Assembly: GCA_017450325.1 (NCBI GenBank)
Contig: JAFSVB010000026.1
Coordinates: forward strand, 1 to 42,391
DNA from: Bacilli bacterium
GTDB lineage: Bacteria; Bacillota_I; Bacilli_A; RFN20; CAG-826
Length of the DNA: 42,391 bases
Reading direction: 5' to 3'
In this document: positions 23,415 to 30,232 of the stretch, in pieces
Position numbering within the stretch: the stretch's first letter is position 1
Layout of the letters: each line of letters opens with the position of its first letter
Made by a program: the position numbers and the translations under genes
The notes under the pieces: model-generated
Told to the model about the DNA's origin: nothing
Databases searched by the model: none
The model's input: only the letters and a program-made list of their open reading frames with translations

Positions 23415-24150
23415 AGCCATCTTCGCCTCCCCACTTTTCTATCTTTTCATAACGGTTGGGATCTATTTCCTCTTTGCTTTTTTGCAGAAAAAATTCCATA
23501 CCCCTATTTTCAATCCCCTTCTATGGACCATCATCATTCTGTGCGGGTATATCCTCCTCATAGTCTTCATCGATAAGGGGAACATCGACCAAGCGAACAT
23601 CAATGAAGCCGTGGACAAATATCGTTCCTCGGTATCGATTCTCGATATTCTACTCGCGCCCGTGACGGTCGCGCTCGCGCTTCCTCTTTATGCGAATAGG
23701 CATGTCTTAAAGCAGAACTGGCTACCAATTCTCGTCGGCAGTATCGTCGGCGTCGGCACCTCGATAGGGTCCGTTGTTCTGCTCGGCCATTTATTGAACC
23801 TAGACGGCGGCATCACCTTTGCGCTTTATCCCCGTGGCGTCACCACCGCGATCGCGCGTGAAATTACAGAGATCCTCGGTGTCGGAGAGCATACGTCCAT
23901 CACCGTGGCCATGGTCGTGCTCACGGGCGTTGTCGGCGCATTGCTCGCCCCACCGCTTATCAAATTGTTCGGCAGCAAAGAGGATACGACGATTGGGATG
24001 GCGCTAGGCTCCGCAAGCCACGCGATTGGAACCTCCGTTGCGTTTGGATATTCGTCTAAGGCCGGGGCAATCGCGAGCGTCTCCATGGTTACGAATGGTT
24101 TCCTGACCGTAATCGTTGCCGTTATTGTCCGCCTGATTGTCGCTAGGTAA
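23407..24150 (+). CDS. lrgB: LrgB/CidB family membrane protein
   Basis: A 247-residue integral membrane protein with about seven helices, the usual partner of LrgA. Family blocks are FHTPIFNPLLWTI (31-43), SVSILDILLAPVTVALALPLY, GVTTAIAREI and the late LGSASHAIGTSVAF. The LrgAB pair modulates autolysis or transports pyruvate or glycolate-like metabolites in related bacteria and plastids. A GGAGG lies just before the start at 23407; the ATG overlaps the end of lrgA. The upstream ATG at 23380 in the same frame lies within lrgA and has no ribosome binding site. It is the last gene of this transcript, with a weak hairpin after it. Confidence 0.92.
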   Translation: MIEAIFASPLFYLFITVGIYFLFAFLQKKFHTPIFNPLLWTIIILCGYILLIVFIDKGNIDQANINEAVDKYRSSVSILDILLAPVTVALALPLYANRHVLKQNWLPILVGSIVGVGTSIGSVVLLGHLLNLDGGITFALYPRGVTTAIAREITEILGVGEHTSITVAMVVLTGVVGALLAPPLIKLFGSKEDTTIGMALGSASHAIGTSVAFGYSSKAGAIASVSMVTNGFLTVIVAVIVRLIVAR

Positions 24151-24166
24151 TTACAAGTTTTATTAC

Positions 24167-24193
24167 GGCGCGCTAGTCATCGAAAAGCACGCC
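24167..24193 (+). terminator. Weak terminator after lrgAB
   Basis: GGCGCGCT (24167-24174) can pair with AGCACGCC (24186-24193) with one mismatch, followed by TTTAT. The T tract is short, so termination may be inefficient. Confidence 0.35.
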
Positions 24194-24266
24194 TTTATCG
24201 CTCGCATCATCGCAAACATAGGATGTTCTTTAGCCGGTTCGAAAGAGCGTTCATGAAGGCGAGGAA

Positions 24267-24298
24267 AAAGCGCGGCCACTTCCGTGATACCGCGCTTT
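24267..24298 (-). terminator. Terminator of the 24314-25636 operon
   Basis: On the minus strand AAAGCGCGG (24298-24290) pairs perfectly with CCGCGCTTT (24275-24267) around a 14-nt loop, followed by further T residues and CC. It lies 15 nt past the stop of the small membrane protein gene. Confidence 0.75.
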
Positions 24299-24313
24299 GG
24301 ATTCTTTAGGGAA

Positions 24314-24709
24314 TTAGGCGTCCGCTTCAGGAGCCGGTTCCGCTTTAGCCTCTTCGTCTTTCGGATCGTCGACGACAGATGAAGAGGAGGCCATGGCAAG
24401 ACGCTGCTGGCGGCGGAGGGCGCGCTCGGTGTCGCGATCGCCTTCCTTAGCAAAGTAGGTCAGGCTCACAACCGCGATGAACGCAGCCACCGTGATGAGG
24501 ATGACGCCCCACCAGCGATAGCCGAGGTGGGACCAATTGGTGAGCCAGGCGTTCTCGCTGGAGACCACCCAGTTGTCTTCGAACTTACCAGGGAAGTTCG
24601 CCCCGATAATGCCAAAGACAAGAAAGACGATGCCAACGATGCCGATGATGGCGGCAATCACGTACCACGCGATTTCCTTGTTGCTAAGTTTTTTCGGGGT
24701 AGAAGACAT
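24314..24709 (-). CDS. Small membrane protein, two helices, acidic tail
   Basis: A 131-residue protein of unknown function. Two hydrophobic helices (about 15-37 and 68-90) flank a short loop rich in Trp and aromatic residues (WVVSSENAWLTNWSHLGYRWW in part). After RALRRQQRLAM comes an Ala/Glu/Pro/Asp-rich tail (EEAKAEPAPEADA). AAGGAAC lies before the ATG. It follows the gene at 25636 by 21 nt and shares its terminator. Codon use is strongly G/C-ending, which suggests high expression. A similar loop-helix layout occurs in many short Bacillota membrane proteins, so no name is proposed. Confidence 0.65.
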   Translation of the reverse strand: MSSTPKKLSNKEIAWYVIAAIIGIVGIVFLVFGIIGANFPGKFEDNWVVSSENAWLTNWSHLGYRWWGVILITVAAFIAVVSLTYFAKEGDRDTERALRRQQRLAMASSSSVVDDPKDEEAKAEPAPEADA

Positions 24710-24730
24710 AGTTCTTGTTCCTTGGGTTTA

Positions 24731-25636
24731 TTAGGCTTTGGGGGTGCCGTCGGCCGGGTTTTCGGTCGCGGAGGCGCCGGTCTCGGGAGTTTCGCCCTTA
24801 GCGCGGCGCTCGTCGTCCGCCTTGACCTGTTCGAGAAGGTCGCGGATACAGGTCGGATAGACGGAGCGGAAGGCCGCTTCGGCATCGCGCACGAAGAGGT
24901 TGATGGTTTCGGCGGTCTCACGCATGACATCGGGGAAGCGCTTGCCAGCGGGCAGATCGCGACGGCCGGTCATGTATTCGGTGAGGGCGACAACCTTGTC
25001 TTCCATGTTCTTGTACACGGCGTTGGTAAGCTTGGCGTTGGCGCGAACGTAGTTGATGTTCTGAATCATCGCGGAGATGTCGTTGCCGATGAAACGGGAG
25101 GCAGCGGTCTCTTCGCCCTTGGCTTCGTTGCGGGCCTTATTGTATTCGTCAAAGAAACGGTTGAGGTCGTTGACGAGGGTCATGAAGGCAACGCCACGGA
25201 ACATCGCCTCTTCCGCATTGGCGACGGCCTCGACCTGAGCGACGTCGATGTTCTTGCTATGCGCATCGTTGAGGATGCCAAGGACCATCGAGTTGACGTT
25301 CTCGTGGATGGGGAGGACGTGTTTGTAGATGGCGACGTGCTGATTGTGATCGACGCGGAGTCCTTCTTCGGCGAGATGGAGGATCGTGGAATCGTCTCCA
25401 TAGACCTCGTCATAGAACGTGCGGATGGCTTTTTCGAGCTTCTCGCCGTTCTCGCCCGAGTTGTCGATGATGTTTTTTAACGGGGTGTGCTGATCGACCT
25501 CGACGAGGACGGAGCGTTTCTTCTCCTTGAAAAGGTTGACATCATAGGTTTCTTTTTGGAGGCAGTACTCCAAGGTATCGCGCACTTGAACGTTGTAGTG
25601 CAGCAGAGTGGTGATGACGACGCTAGTCTGGTTCAT
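24731..25636 (-). CDS. Conserved helical protein of unknown function
   Basis: A 301-residue soluble protein, predicted mostly helical, with a low-complexity Ala/Glu/Thr/Pro tail (last about 30 residues). No signal peptide, membrane segment or catalytic motif is visible. Blocks such as VANAEEAMFRGVAFMTLV and NDISAMIQNINYVRANAK (partial) suggest a regular helical bundle. GAAGGA lies 6-7 nt before the ATG. It is the first gene of a two-gene unit with the small membrane protein. Codons are heavily biased to G/C in the third position, matching hpf and metK nearby, which suggests high expression. That bias also opens a 317-codon frame on the opposite strand, which I reject. I do not recognise the family. 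Confidence 0.7.
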   Translation of the reverse strand: MNQTSVVITTLLHYNVQVRDTLEYCLQKETYDVNLFKEKKRSVLVEVDQHTPLKNIIDNSGENGEKLEKAIRTFYDEVYGDDSTILHLAEEGLRVDHNQHVAIYKHVLPIHENVNSMVLGILNDAHSKNIDVAQVEAVANAEEAMFRGVAFMTLVNDLNRFFDEYNKARNEAKGEETAASRFIGNDISAMIQNINYVRANAKLTNAVYKNMEDKVVALTEYMTGRRDLPAGKRFPDVMRETAETINLFVRDAEAAFRSVYPTCIRDLLEQVKADDERRAKGETPETGASATENPADGTPKA

Positions 25637-25649
25637 ATCTTTTCCTTCT

Positions 25650-26510
25650 TTATTTGTCGGATGGGGTGCTATCCACCGATGGGCATAGCACAGGTCGTAA
25701 ATCGGAGACGCGGCGGATGACGTGGGCCGCTTTTTGCCTCACGGATTCCTTTGCATGTTCCATGCAATAGGAGTTCTCGTGGAAGGCTGCGAACATCGGC
25801 GCATCGTTGCCAGAGTCTCCAACAACCAGCACATTATCGTGGCTTATCCCAAGATAATCAAGATAAAAGGATACTCCAGATGCTTTTGAGCACCCCTTAG
25901 GGGTGATTTCAATGAACTGATTAAGCCACGTGAATTCGAAATCAGGGTAGCGATTCGAAAGCGTTTCGGTGATCTTTTCGGCGAGCATCTGTTTCTTTTT
26001 CGTAATGCCGATGAGAACCATTAACTTTCGCACTTCCCCTTTGGCCAACTCGTTGTAGAAGAGGTGGTCGCTGCGAATCCAGGGTTCGCGGTAGGCGCCT
26101 TGGACGGCTTCGTAGACGAAATAGAAGAAATTCGTCACGTTCGATACGCGCGTCTTCGTCATGATCGTCGGGTGCTCGCGGGTGGCCATCAGGATTAGCC
26201 CCGGGTCGTAGTCCTTGCGGATTTCGGCGATGAGGGCACGCGCTTGGGTAGGGTCGAAAACACGGTCGAGGACATTTGTCCCATCCACGTTCACCACCGT
26301 GCCATCGCATCCGATGAAGTCGACGGGGAGCTGAAGCTTGTCTTTGACCTTGTTCAAAAACGCCTCCGCGCGGCTCGTCACGAGGGCAACGCGTCCACCC
26401 GAGGATATGAAATCCCTCAGCAACGCTTTGTTTTTGGCGTTGACGAGGGAAATGGGGCTCTTGGGATAGAAGAGCGTACCATCAAGATCGGTAGCAAGCA
26501 CTTTGATCAT
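25650..26510 (-). CDS. Cof-type HAD-superfamily phosphatase
   Basis: A 286-residue Cof/YbiV-type HAD hydrolase, acting on phosphorylated sugars or cofactors. Motif I is DLDGTLF with Asp8 and Asp10, motif II is ALVTSR (Thr/Ser in the S/T position), motif III Lys is in the TPKGCSKASG region, and motif IV is VVGDSGNDAPMF. The C2 cap spans roughly residues 80-200. The start at 26510 is taken because the sequence before it is a promoter; the longer frame to 26546 would translate through it. Predicted leaderless (see promoter entry). Its stop lies 13 nt before the start of the next minus-strand gene (25636), which has its own ribosome binding site. Natural substrate unknown. Confidence 0.9.
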   Translation of the reverse strand: MIKVLATDLDGTLFYPKSPISLVNAKNKALLRDFISSGGRVALVTSRAEAFLNKVKDKLQLPVDFIGCDGTVVNVDGTNVLDRVFDPTQARALIAEIRKDYDPGLILMATREHPTIMTKTRVSNVTNFFYFVYEAVQGAYREPWIRSDHLFYNELAKGEVRKLMVLIGITKKKQMLAEKITETLSNRYPDFEFTWLNQFIEITPKGCSKASGVSFYLDYLGISHDNVLVVGDSGNDAPMFAAFHENSYCMEHAKESVRQKAAHVIRRVSDLRPVLCPSVDSTPSDK

Positions 26511-26518
26511 GTGCGATA

Positions 26519-26546
26519 AATATACGACAAACGCGCGAAGATGCAA
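26519..26546 (-). promoter_or_regulatory. Leaderless promoter of the Cof-type phosphatase gene
   Basis: On the minus strand TTGCAT (26541-26546) and TATATT (26519-26524) are 16 nt apart, and the ATG at 26510 follows after 8 nt with no ribosome binding site. This is one of the clearest leaderless promoters in the window. Confidence 0.65.
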
Positions 26547-26571
26547 GGCGCGTGCATAGGGGAAACCGTAT

Positions 26572-26985
26572 TTACTCCTTAATGATGCTTTTTGCCCAAT
26601 CTGCGGCTTTGGCGAGGTCTTCCTCGTTAGGGCGTCCCTTATTCATGAACGCGAACGAACCGGGAATGTAGAGCGTCCGTTCGTCTACGGGGATGCCTTT
26701 TCCATCCAGCGCCCTTTTCATCATCCCGATCGGTTTTCTCCCGCCAGCCGATGTCCCAAAGAGAAAGACACGGCGCGCGCTAGTCCCATCTAAGGAATCG
26801 ATGAAACGCTTCGTCTTTTTATCGAGCATGGCGGCATAAACGGCGGAGCCGAGGATTAAGACGTCACAGTCAAGGTCCTTGACTTCCTCTACGCTCCAGG
26901 CAGCCGTATGCAGTGCCCTGGCGATGGCTTCGGCCACCTTCTTGGTGTTTCCGCCTCTGGATTGGTAAACGACGGCGATGTTCAT
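26572..26985 (-). CDS. Flavodoxin-like protein
   Basis: A 137-residue flavodoxin-fold protein that binds FMN and carries electrons or reduces a partner. The phosphate loop is YQSRGGNTKKVAEAIA (8-23). The second strand/loop is VLILGSAVYAAML (44-56), and the third is RVFLFGTSAGGRK (72-84). The length fits a short flavodoxin or protoporphyrinogen-oxidase-like member. GGAGG lies 7 nt before the ATG. It stands upstream of the HAD gene and downstream of hpf on the same strand; the hpf terminator separates it from hpf. Physiological partner not identified in the window. Confidence 0.8.
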   Translation of the reverse strand: MNIAVVYQSRGGNTKKVAEAIARALHTAAWSVEEVKDLDCDVLILGSAVYAAMLDKKTKRFIDSLDGTSARRVFLFGTSAGGRKPIGMMKRALDGKGIPVDERTLYIPGSFAFMNKGRPNEEDLAKAADWAKSIIKE

Positions 26986-27050
26986 GGCAATACCTCCAAA
27001 AATAGTCTATCACCGAAGAAACGAGATGAATCGCTTTTCTTGAAAAGAAA

Positions 27051-27068
27051 ACCGCGCAGAAGCGCGGT
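27051..27068 (-). terminator. Terminator of hpf
   Basis: On the minus strand ACCGCGC/GCGCGGT form a 7-bp stem with a 4-nt loop, followed by TTTCTTTTC. It lies 18 nt past the hpf stop codon. Confidence 0.85.
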
Positions 27069-27086
27069 CTTCGTGACAGGAGAATG

Positions 27087-27629
27087 TTATTGGAGTTTGT
27101 TCTCCGCCTGAATGACGCCATAACCGCCATCGAAGCGCTTATATGCGACGCAAATGCGGTCATCCTCATCATCGAGATAGAGGAAGAAGCTATGGCCTAG
27201 TGCCTCCATGCGGGTGATGGCGGCATCGATGCTCATGGGTTCGAGGTAAATGGATTTCGTGCGGACGATTTCGTCTTCCGCTTCTTCGGCGGCGACTTCC
27301 TCGAGCACGAACGCCCTGCCTAAGGAAGCGGCTTCCTTGCTGCGGTCCATGCGGGTCTTAAGCTTGCGCATCTGGCCTTCGAGTTTATCGATGGCTAGGT
27401 CGACCGCTGCGTAGAGGTCATCGTTCTTGACCTCGGCGCGCATGTCCATCAATTTGGTGAAGATGGTGATCTCCACCTTGGCGCCGACGGTATAGGACCT
27501 TACGACGGCGCGAGCGAGTACCTCGTCGTCGATGACAAAGTACTTCTCCATGCGGGAAAGTTTGCCTTCGATGGTTTCCCGAATGGCATCGGTGACCACG
27601 ATGTTTTTCCCAATGATTTGGTATTTCAT
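27087..27629 (-). CDS. hpf: Long-form ribosome hibernation promoting factor
   Basis: A 180-residue long-type HPF. The N-terminal domain (1-100, MKYQIIGKNIVVTDAIRETI… read in part) is the RaiA/YfiA fold that blocks the ribosomal mRNA and tRNA channel. After a linker, residues 125-180 form the C-terminal dimerisation domain (RTKSIYLEPMSIDAAITRME and SFFLYLDDEDDRICVAYKRF in part), needed to join ribosomes into 100S particles. The ATG at 27629 has a GGAGGGG at a fitting distance. The longer frame to 27704 is rejected because its promoter lies inside that stretch. Monocistronic, with its own terminator. Expression presumably rises in stationary phase or stress. Confidence 0.95.
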   Translation of the reverse strand: MKYQIIGKNIVVTDAIRETIEGKLSRMEKYFVIDDEVLARAVVRSYTVGAKVEITIFTKLMDMRAEVKNDDLYAAVDLAIDKLEGQMRKLKTRMDRSKEAASLGRAFVLEEVAAEEAEDEIVRTKSIYLEPMSIDAAITRMEALGHSFFLYLDDEDDRICVAYKRFDGGYGVIQAENKLQ

Positions 27630-27662
27630 ATGTTTCTGCCCCTCCAGTGGGCTTACACCATT

Positions 27663-27690
27663 ATTGTAACGAAAAGAGAAAAACGTGGAA
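27663..27690 (-). promoter_or_regulatory. Promoter of hpf
   Basis: On the minus strand TTCCAC (27685-27690) and TACAAT (27663-27668) are 16 nt apart. A start near 27656 leaves about 27 nt of leader with a GGAGGGG ribosome binding site. Confidence 0.5.
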
Positions 27691-27739
27691 GTATTCTTTT
27701 TCAATTTCGTGCGGGTTTTGCGAGGATTTTATAGAAAAA

Positions 27740-27760
27740 GGGCAAGTCAATCGCTTGCCC
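27740..27760 (-). terminator. Terminator of metK
   Basis: On the minus strand GGGCAAG/CTTGCCC form a 7-bp stem around a 7-nt loop, followed by TTTTTC. It lies about 17 nt past the metK stop codon. Confidence 0.9.
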
Positions 27761-27776
27761 ACTAATTGATTATACA

Positions 27777-28946
27777 CTATTTCAGGAGAAGATTCCTCAG
27801 TTCTTCCACTTTATCGAGTTTTTCCCAAGGAAGATCCAAATCCGGTCGCCCGAAGCAGCCATAGTTGCACGAGTCGCGATAAGAGAAAGATGGCTTGGTG
27901 AGGTGGAAGGCGGAGATAATCGCCCCTGGCCTCGCATCGAAAACTTTGTCAATGGCTTCGAGGATGCGCTCCGTCGGGACGGTTTCGGTCCCAAAGGTAT
28001 CGAGGCAGATCGATAGGGGCTTCGCGACGCCGATGGCATAGCCAAGTTGTACTTCCGCTTTCTTCGCAAGGCCGGCGGCCACGATGTTCTTCGCGATATA
28101 GCGTGCATAATAGGAAGCGCTGCGATCAACCTTAGAAGGGTCTTTCCCCGAGAAAGCTCCACCGCCATGGCGGGCATAGCCGCCATAGGTATCGACGATG
28201 AGTTTTCGCCCCGTAAGGCCGGTGTCGCCAAGGGGCCCGCCGATGACGAAACGCCCAGTCGGGTTGACGAGATAGTTGAAATCGATATTCAAGCCAAATG
28301 ACAGCGCGACGGGGACCATGACCATTTCGTAAAGGAAGCTGGCGAGCTCTTCGGTCGTCGCGTTTTCGTCATGCTGGACAGACATGAGGATGGTCTCGAT
28401 GCGCGGTTCGTTCGGATTGGTGTAGTCGATGGTGACTTGGGACTTCATATCAGGACGCGCATGAGGGAACTTGCCCGATTTGCGAAGATTCGAAGCAAGG
28501 CGGACGAGCTTATGGGCGATGCCGATGGCTAAGGGCATATAGCCACTGCTCTCATCGGTCGCATAGCCGAACATGATGCCCTGATCTCCCGCGCCCTGCT
28601 CGAGGATATCGCCGCGATCCACGCCCTGCGCGATGTCGAGGCTTTGGGTGTTAATGCGCACATCGACAATGCAACTATCCGCGCCAATGCCGATTTCGGG
28701 TGAAACGTATCCGATATCGCGGAGCACTTTGCGGGCGATGCCCTCATAATCGACTTGTGCATCGCCATGGAGCGTGATCTCGCCGCCGATGAGGACGTAT
28801 TCCTTGGTCGCGAAAACCTCGCAAGCCACATGAGCCCGCTGGTCTAGGCACAGACATTCGTCCAAAATGGCGTCCGCGATTTGGTCGCACACTTTGTCGG
28901 GGTGGCCTTCGGACACAGATTCGCTGGTGAAAAGTTTCTTTTGCAT
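27777..28946 (-). CDS. metK: S-adenosylmethionine synthetase
   Basis: A 389-residue methionine adenosyltransferase making SAM from methionine and ATP. Signature blocks are all present: TSESVSEGHPDKVCDQIADA (6-25) with the ATP-binding His and Asp, the hexapeptide GAGDQGIMFGYA (about 115-126), GGGAFSGKDPSKVDRSA (about 255-271), and the late GCFGRPDLDLPWE. Length fits the family (about 380-400). The start is MQKK at 28946, 7 nt after a strong GGAGGAGG; the ATG two codons earlier lies too close to that site. The open frame extends upstream into the riboswitch and terminator, so the longer reading is rejected. Controlled by the SAM-type riboswitch at 29019-29117, so expression should fall when SAM is plentiful. 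Confidence 0.97.
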   Translation of the reverse strand: MQKKLFTSESVSEGHPDKVCDQIADAILDECLCLDQRAHVACEVFATKEYVLIGGEITLHGDAQVDYEGIARKVLRDIGYVSPEIGIGADSCIVDVRINTQSLDIAQGVDRGDILEQGAGDQGIMFGYATDESSGYMPLAIGIAHKLVRLASNLRKSGKFPHARPDMKSQVTIDYTNPNEPRIETILMSVQHDENATTEELASFLYEMVMVPVALSFGLNIDFNYLVNPTGRFVIGGPLGDTGLTGRKLIVDTYGGYARHGGGAFSGKDPSKVDRSASYYARYIAKNIVAAGLAKKAEVQLGYAIGVAKPLSICLDTFGTETVPTERILEAIDKVFDARPGAIISAFHLTKPSFSYRDSCNYGCFGRPDLDLPWEKLDKVEELRNLLLK

Positions 28947-28973
28947 ATTCATACCTCCTCCAAGAGAAGAAAA

Positions 28974-28996
28974 GCCTTCCCACTCTTCGGGAAGGC
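28974..28996 (-). terminator. Riboswitch terminator hairpin upstream of metK
   Basis: On the minus strand GCCTTCCC/GGGAAGGC form a perfect 8-bp stem with a 7-nt loop, followed by TTTTCTTCTCTT. It lies between the aptamer and the metK ribosome binding site, as expected for transcriptional OFF control. Confidence 0.85.
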
Positions 28997-29018
28997 GACG
29001 CTTGGACGAGGCTTCCTC

Positions 29019-29117
29019 CTTCATCGTTCCCCCGGTGGGAGGGGCTTTGGCAAGCACTTACCGAATGGTGTTCGGAGTTGCTAACGGGGCGATGCCCTAC
29101 CCCGTTTCTTGATGAAG
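29019..29117 (-). ncRNA. SAM-I-clan (S-box-like) riboswitch aptamer of metK
   Basis: On the minus strand the aptamer is closed by a perfect P1, CTTCATC/GATGAAG (29117-29111 with 29025-29019). P2 is AACGGGG/CCCCGTT. A GCAAC…GTGC core flanks P3 (CCGA/TCGG), matching the GCAACC…GGTGC arrangement of SAM-I riboswitches, and P4 is a CCCC/GGGG hairpin. ATCAAGA after P1 also fits the S-box. Several consensus positions deviate, for example AGCAACT for GGCAACC, so it may be a divergent subtype. The intrinsic terminator and metK follow directly. Ligand SAM is inferred from this context and core. Confidence 0.8.
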
Positions 29118-29130
29118 GTTTTCTTCGGCG

Positions 29131-29136
29131 AGTATA
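29131..29136 (-). promoter_or_regulatory. Probable -10 box of the metK riboswitch transcript
   Basis: On the minus strand TATACT lies 13 nt upstream of the P1 stem, the expected distance for transcription to start just before the aptamer. The -35 is weak (CTTTCA, 16-nt spacer). Confidence 0.45.
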
Positions 29137-29181
29137 TTGCCATCTCGAATCGTGAAAGGCAAGGACATTGATAAAAAGAAA

Positions 29182-29195
29182 CCACCCTAAGGTGG
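29182..29195 (-). terminator. Terminator of the pduL-TSCPD unit
   Basis: On the minus strand CCACC-loop-GGTGG (5-bp stem, 4-nt loop) is followed by TTTCTTTTTATC. It starts a few bases after the stop of the TSCPD gene. It closely resembles the hairpin at 9400-9412. Confidence 0.75.
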
Positions 29196-29201
29196 AATCT
29201 T

Positions 29202-29459
29202 TTATCGAATGGTCTTCAACGCGTTGGCGAGTTGGGCGGGACAGGAGGTCTTATAAGGACCCGACCCTGGGCATTGAATGCCATCAAGCAGGCGAATCAG
29301 TTCTTCAACCGGTCGCCCTTCCGATAAACGGCTCACGCCCTGGGTGTTGCCCGCGCAGCCACCGACGAAAGTCACTTTCTTCACGATGCCGTCTTCATGG
29401 ACGATCGTGATACGGCGGGAGCAGACGTGTTCAGGCGTGTATACGAGCGTTTGCTCCAT
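29202..29459 (-). CDS. TSCPD domain-containing protein (TIGR03905-like)
   Basis: An 85-residue protein matching the small TSCPD-domain family related to the C-terminal domain of ribonucleotide reductases. Visible pattern: VCSRRITIVHEDG (12-24), VTFVGGCAGNTQG (29-41), the central VEELIRLLDGI, and the Cys-rich end CPGSGPYKTSCPAQLANAL (read in part), which gives the TSCP motif. The cysteines may bind metal or carry redox activity. Its ATG overlaps the TAA of the PduL gene by one base, so translation is coupled; a strong terminator follows. Cellular role not established. The family call is confident from length and motifs. Confidence 0.88.
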   Translation of the reverse strand: MEQTLVYTPEHVCSRRITIVHEDGIVKKVTFVGGCAGNTQGVSRLSEGRPVEELIRLLDGIQCPGSGPYKTSCPAQLANALKTIR

Positions 29460-30175
29460 TATTTGTCCTCATGATGGTGACAGCAGCATTCGCCACCCTC
29501 ATGATCTTCGCCTTCGCAGCAGCATTCCTCGCCATCGCCGTTGCAATCGCCGACCATGTCCACGAGTTGGCCATAGACGACGCCAGCGCAGCCAGCAGCA
29601 TTGGATTCATCGGTATCGATATGCATGGCGAGGGAGAACTTTTCGGAGACGCGGACCACGGTATCGCCATAGATGGTCGTGCGGCCATCGGTCTCGATGA
29701 GGACGAAGACGGACTCGCCATCCTCAACGCCGAACTTTTCGGCGTCGGCGGGAGTCATATGGATGTGACGCTTGGCGACGATGACGCCTTCTTCGAGGTG
29801 GAGCTCACGGCCGTTCTCCGGGTTTTGAAGGGTGATGGGGGCGCTGCCTTTGACGTCGCCAGAGAGGCGAACGGGGGCCGAGACGCCTAAAGTGCGGGCA
29901 TCGGTCGCGCTGACTTCGACCTGGTTGAGATTCCTAAGAGGTCCGAGGATCGAAACGCCGGCGATCATGCGCGGCTTGCCTGTTTTGGGATTAGGCTCAC
30001 CGATGAGGTTGAGGCGGGTATTGGAGACGTATTGTCCCGGCTGAGAAAGCATTTTCTTGACTTCGAGTTCAGCATGCTGGCCTTCTTCGCAGCCCATAAG
30101 ATAATCGAAGGCCGCCTGGTCCAAGTGAATGTGACGAGCGCTGGTCTCGACGAGAATCTTGTATTCTTCTTCCAT
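29459..30175 (-). CDS. pduL: PduL-like phosphate acyltransferase with Cys/His-rich C-terminal tail
   Basis: A 238-residue phosphate propanoyl/acetyltransferase of the PduL type, which interconverts acyl-CoA and acyl phosphate with zinc at the active site. Both duplicated beta-barrel halves show the His pair: ARHIHLD (13-19) and KRHIHMTPADAEKFG (about 132-146), plus SVSILGPLRN-like strands. The family usually ends near residue 205-215. Here an extra tail (about 208-238) holds seven Cys, four His and many acidic residues (ending ECCCHHHEDK), a likely metal-binding appendix. AGGAG lies 6 nt before the ATG. It has no microcompartment neighbours, so it probably works as a housekeeping phosphotransacetylase in fermentation. 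The TSCPD gene follows, with a one-base overlap. Confidence 0.92.
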   Translation of the reverse strand: MEEEYKILVETSARHIHLDQAAFDYLMGCEEGQHAELEVKKMLSQPGQYVSNTRLNLIGEPNPKTGKPRMIAGVSILGPLRNLNQVEVSATDARTLGVSAPVRLSGDVKGSAPITLQNPENGRELHLEEGVIVAKRHIHMTPADAEKFGVEDGESVFVLIETDGRTTIYGDTVVRVSEKFSLAMHIDTDESNAAGCAGVVYGQLVDMVGDCNGDGEECCCEGEDHEGGECCCHHHEDK

Positions 30176-30183
30176 AAAAAACT

Positions 30184-30208
30184 CCTGTTTGGTAACAGGG
30201 TCATTATA
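30184..30208 (-). promoter_or_regulatory. pduL -10 box and hairpin overlapping the ribosome binding site
   Basis: On the minus strand TATAAT (30203-30208) precedes a perfect hairpin CCTGTT-ACCA-AACAGG (30199-30184). Its 3' arm shares the AGG of the AGGAG ribosome binding site, so folding could reduce translation. No good -35 was seen. Confidence 0.4.
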
Positions 30209-30232
30209 CTCCGACGATACAGATTGTGTTTG

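Noticed and set aside
24527-25480. A 317-codon plus-strand frame opposite the unknown helical gene
   Set aside because: It reads as a low-complexity Gly/Val/Asp-rich protein with no ribosome binding site. It is explained by the G/C-ending codons of the minus-strand gene.
29459-30175. Bacterial microcompartment operon
   Set aside because: PduL is present but no shell proteins or diol/ethanolamine enzymes lie nearby.
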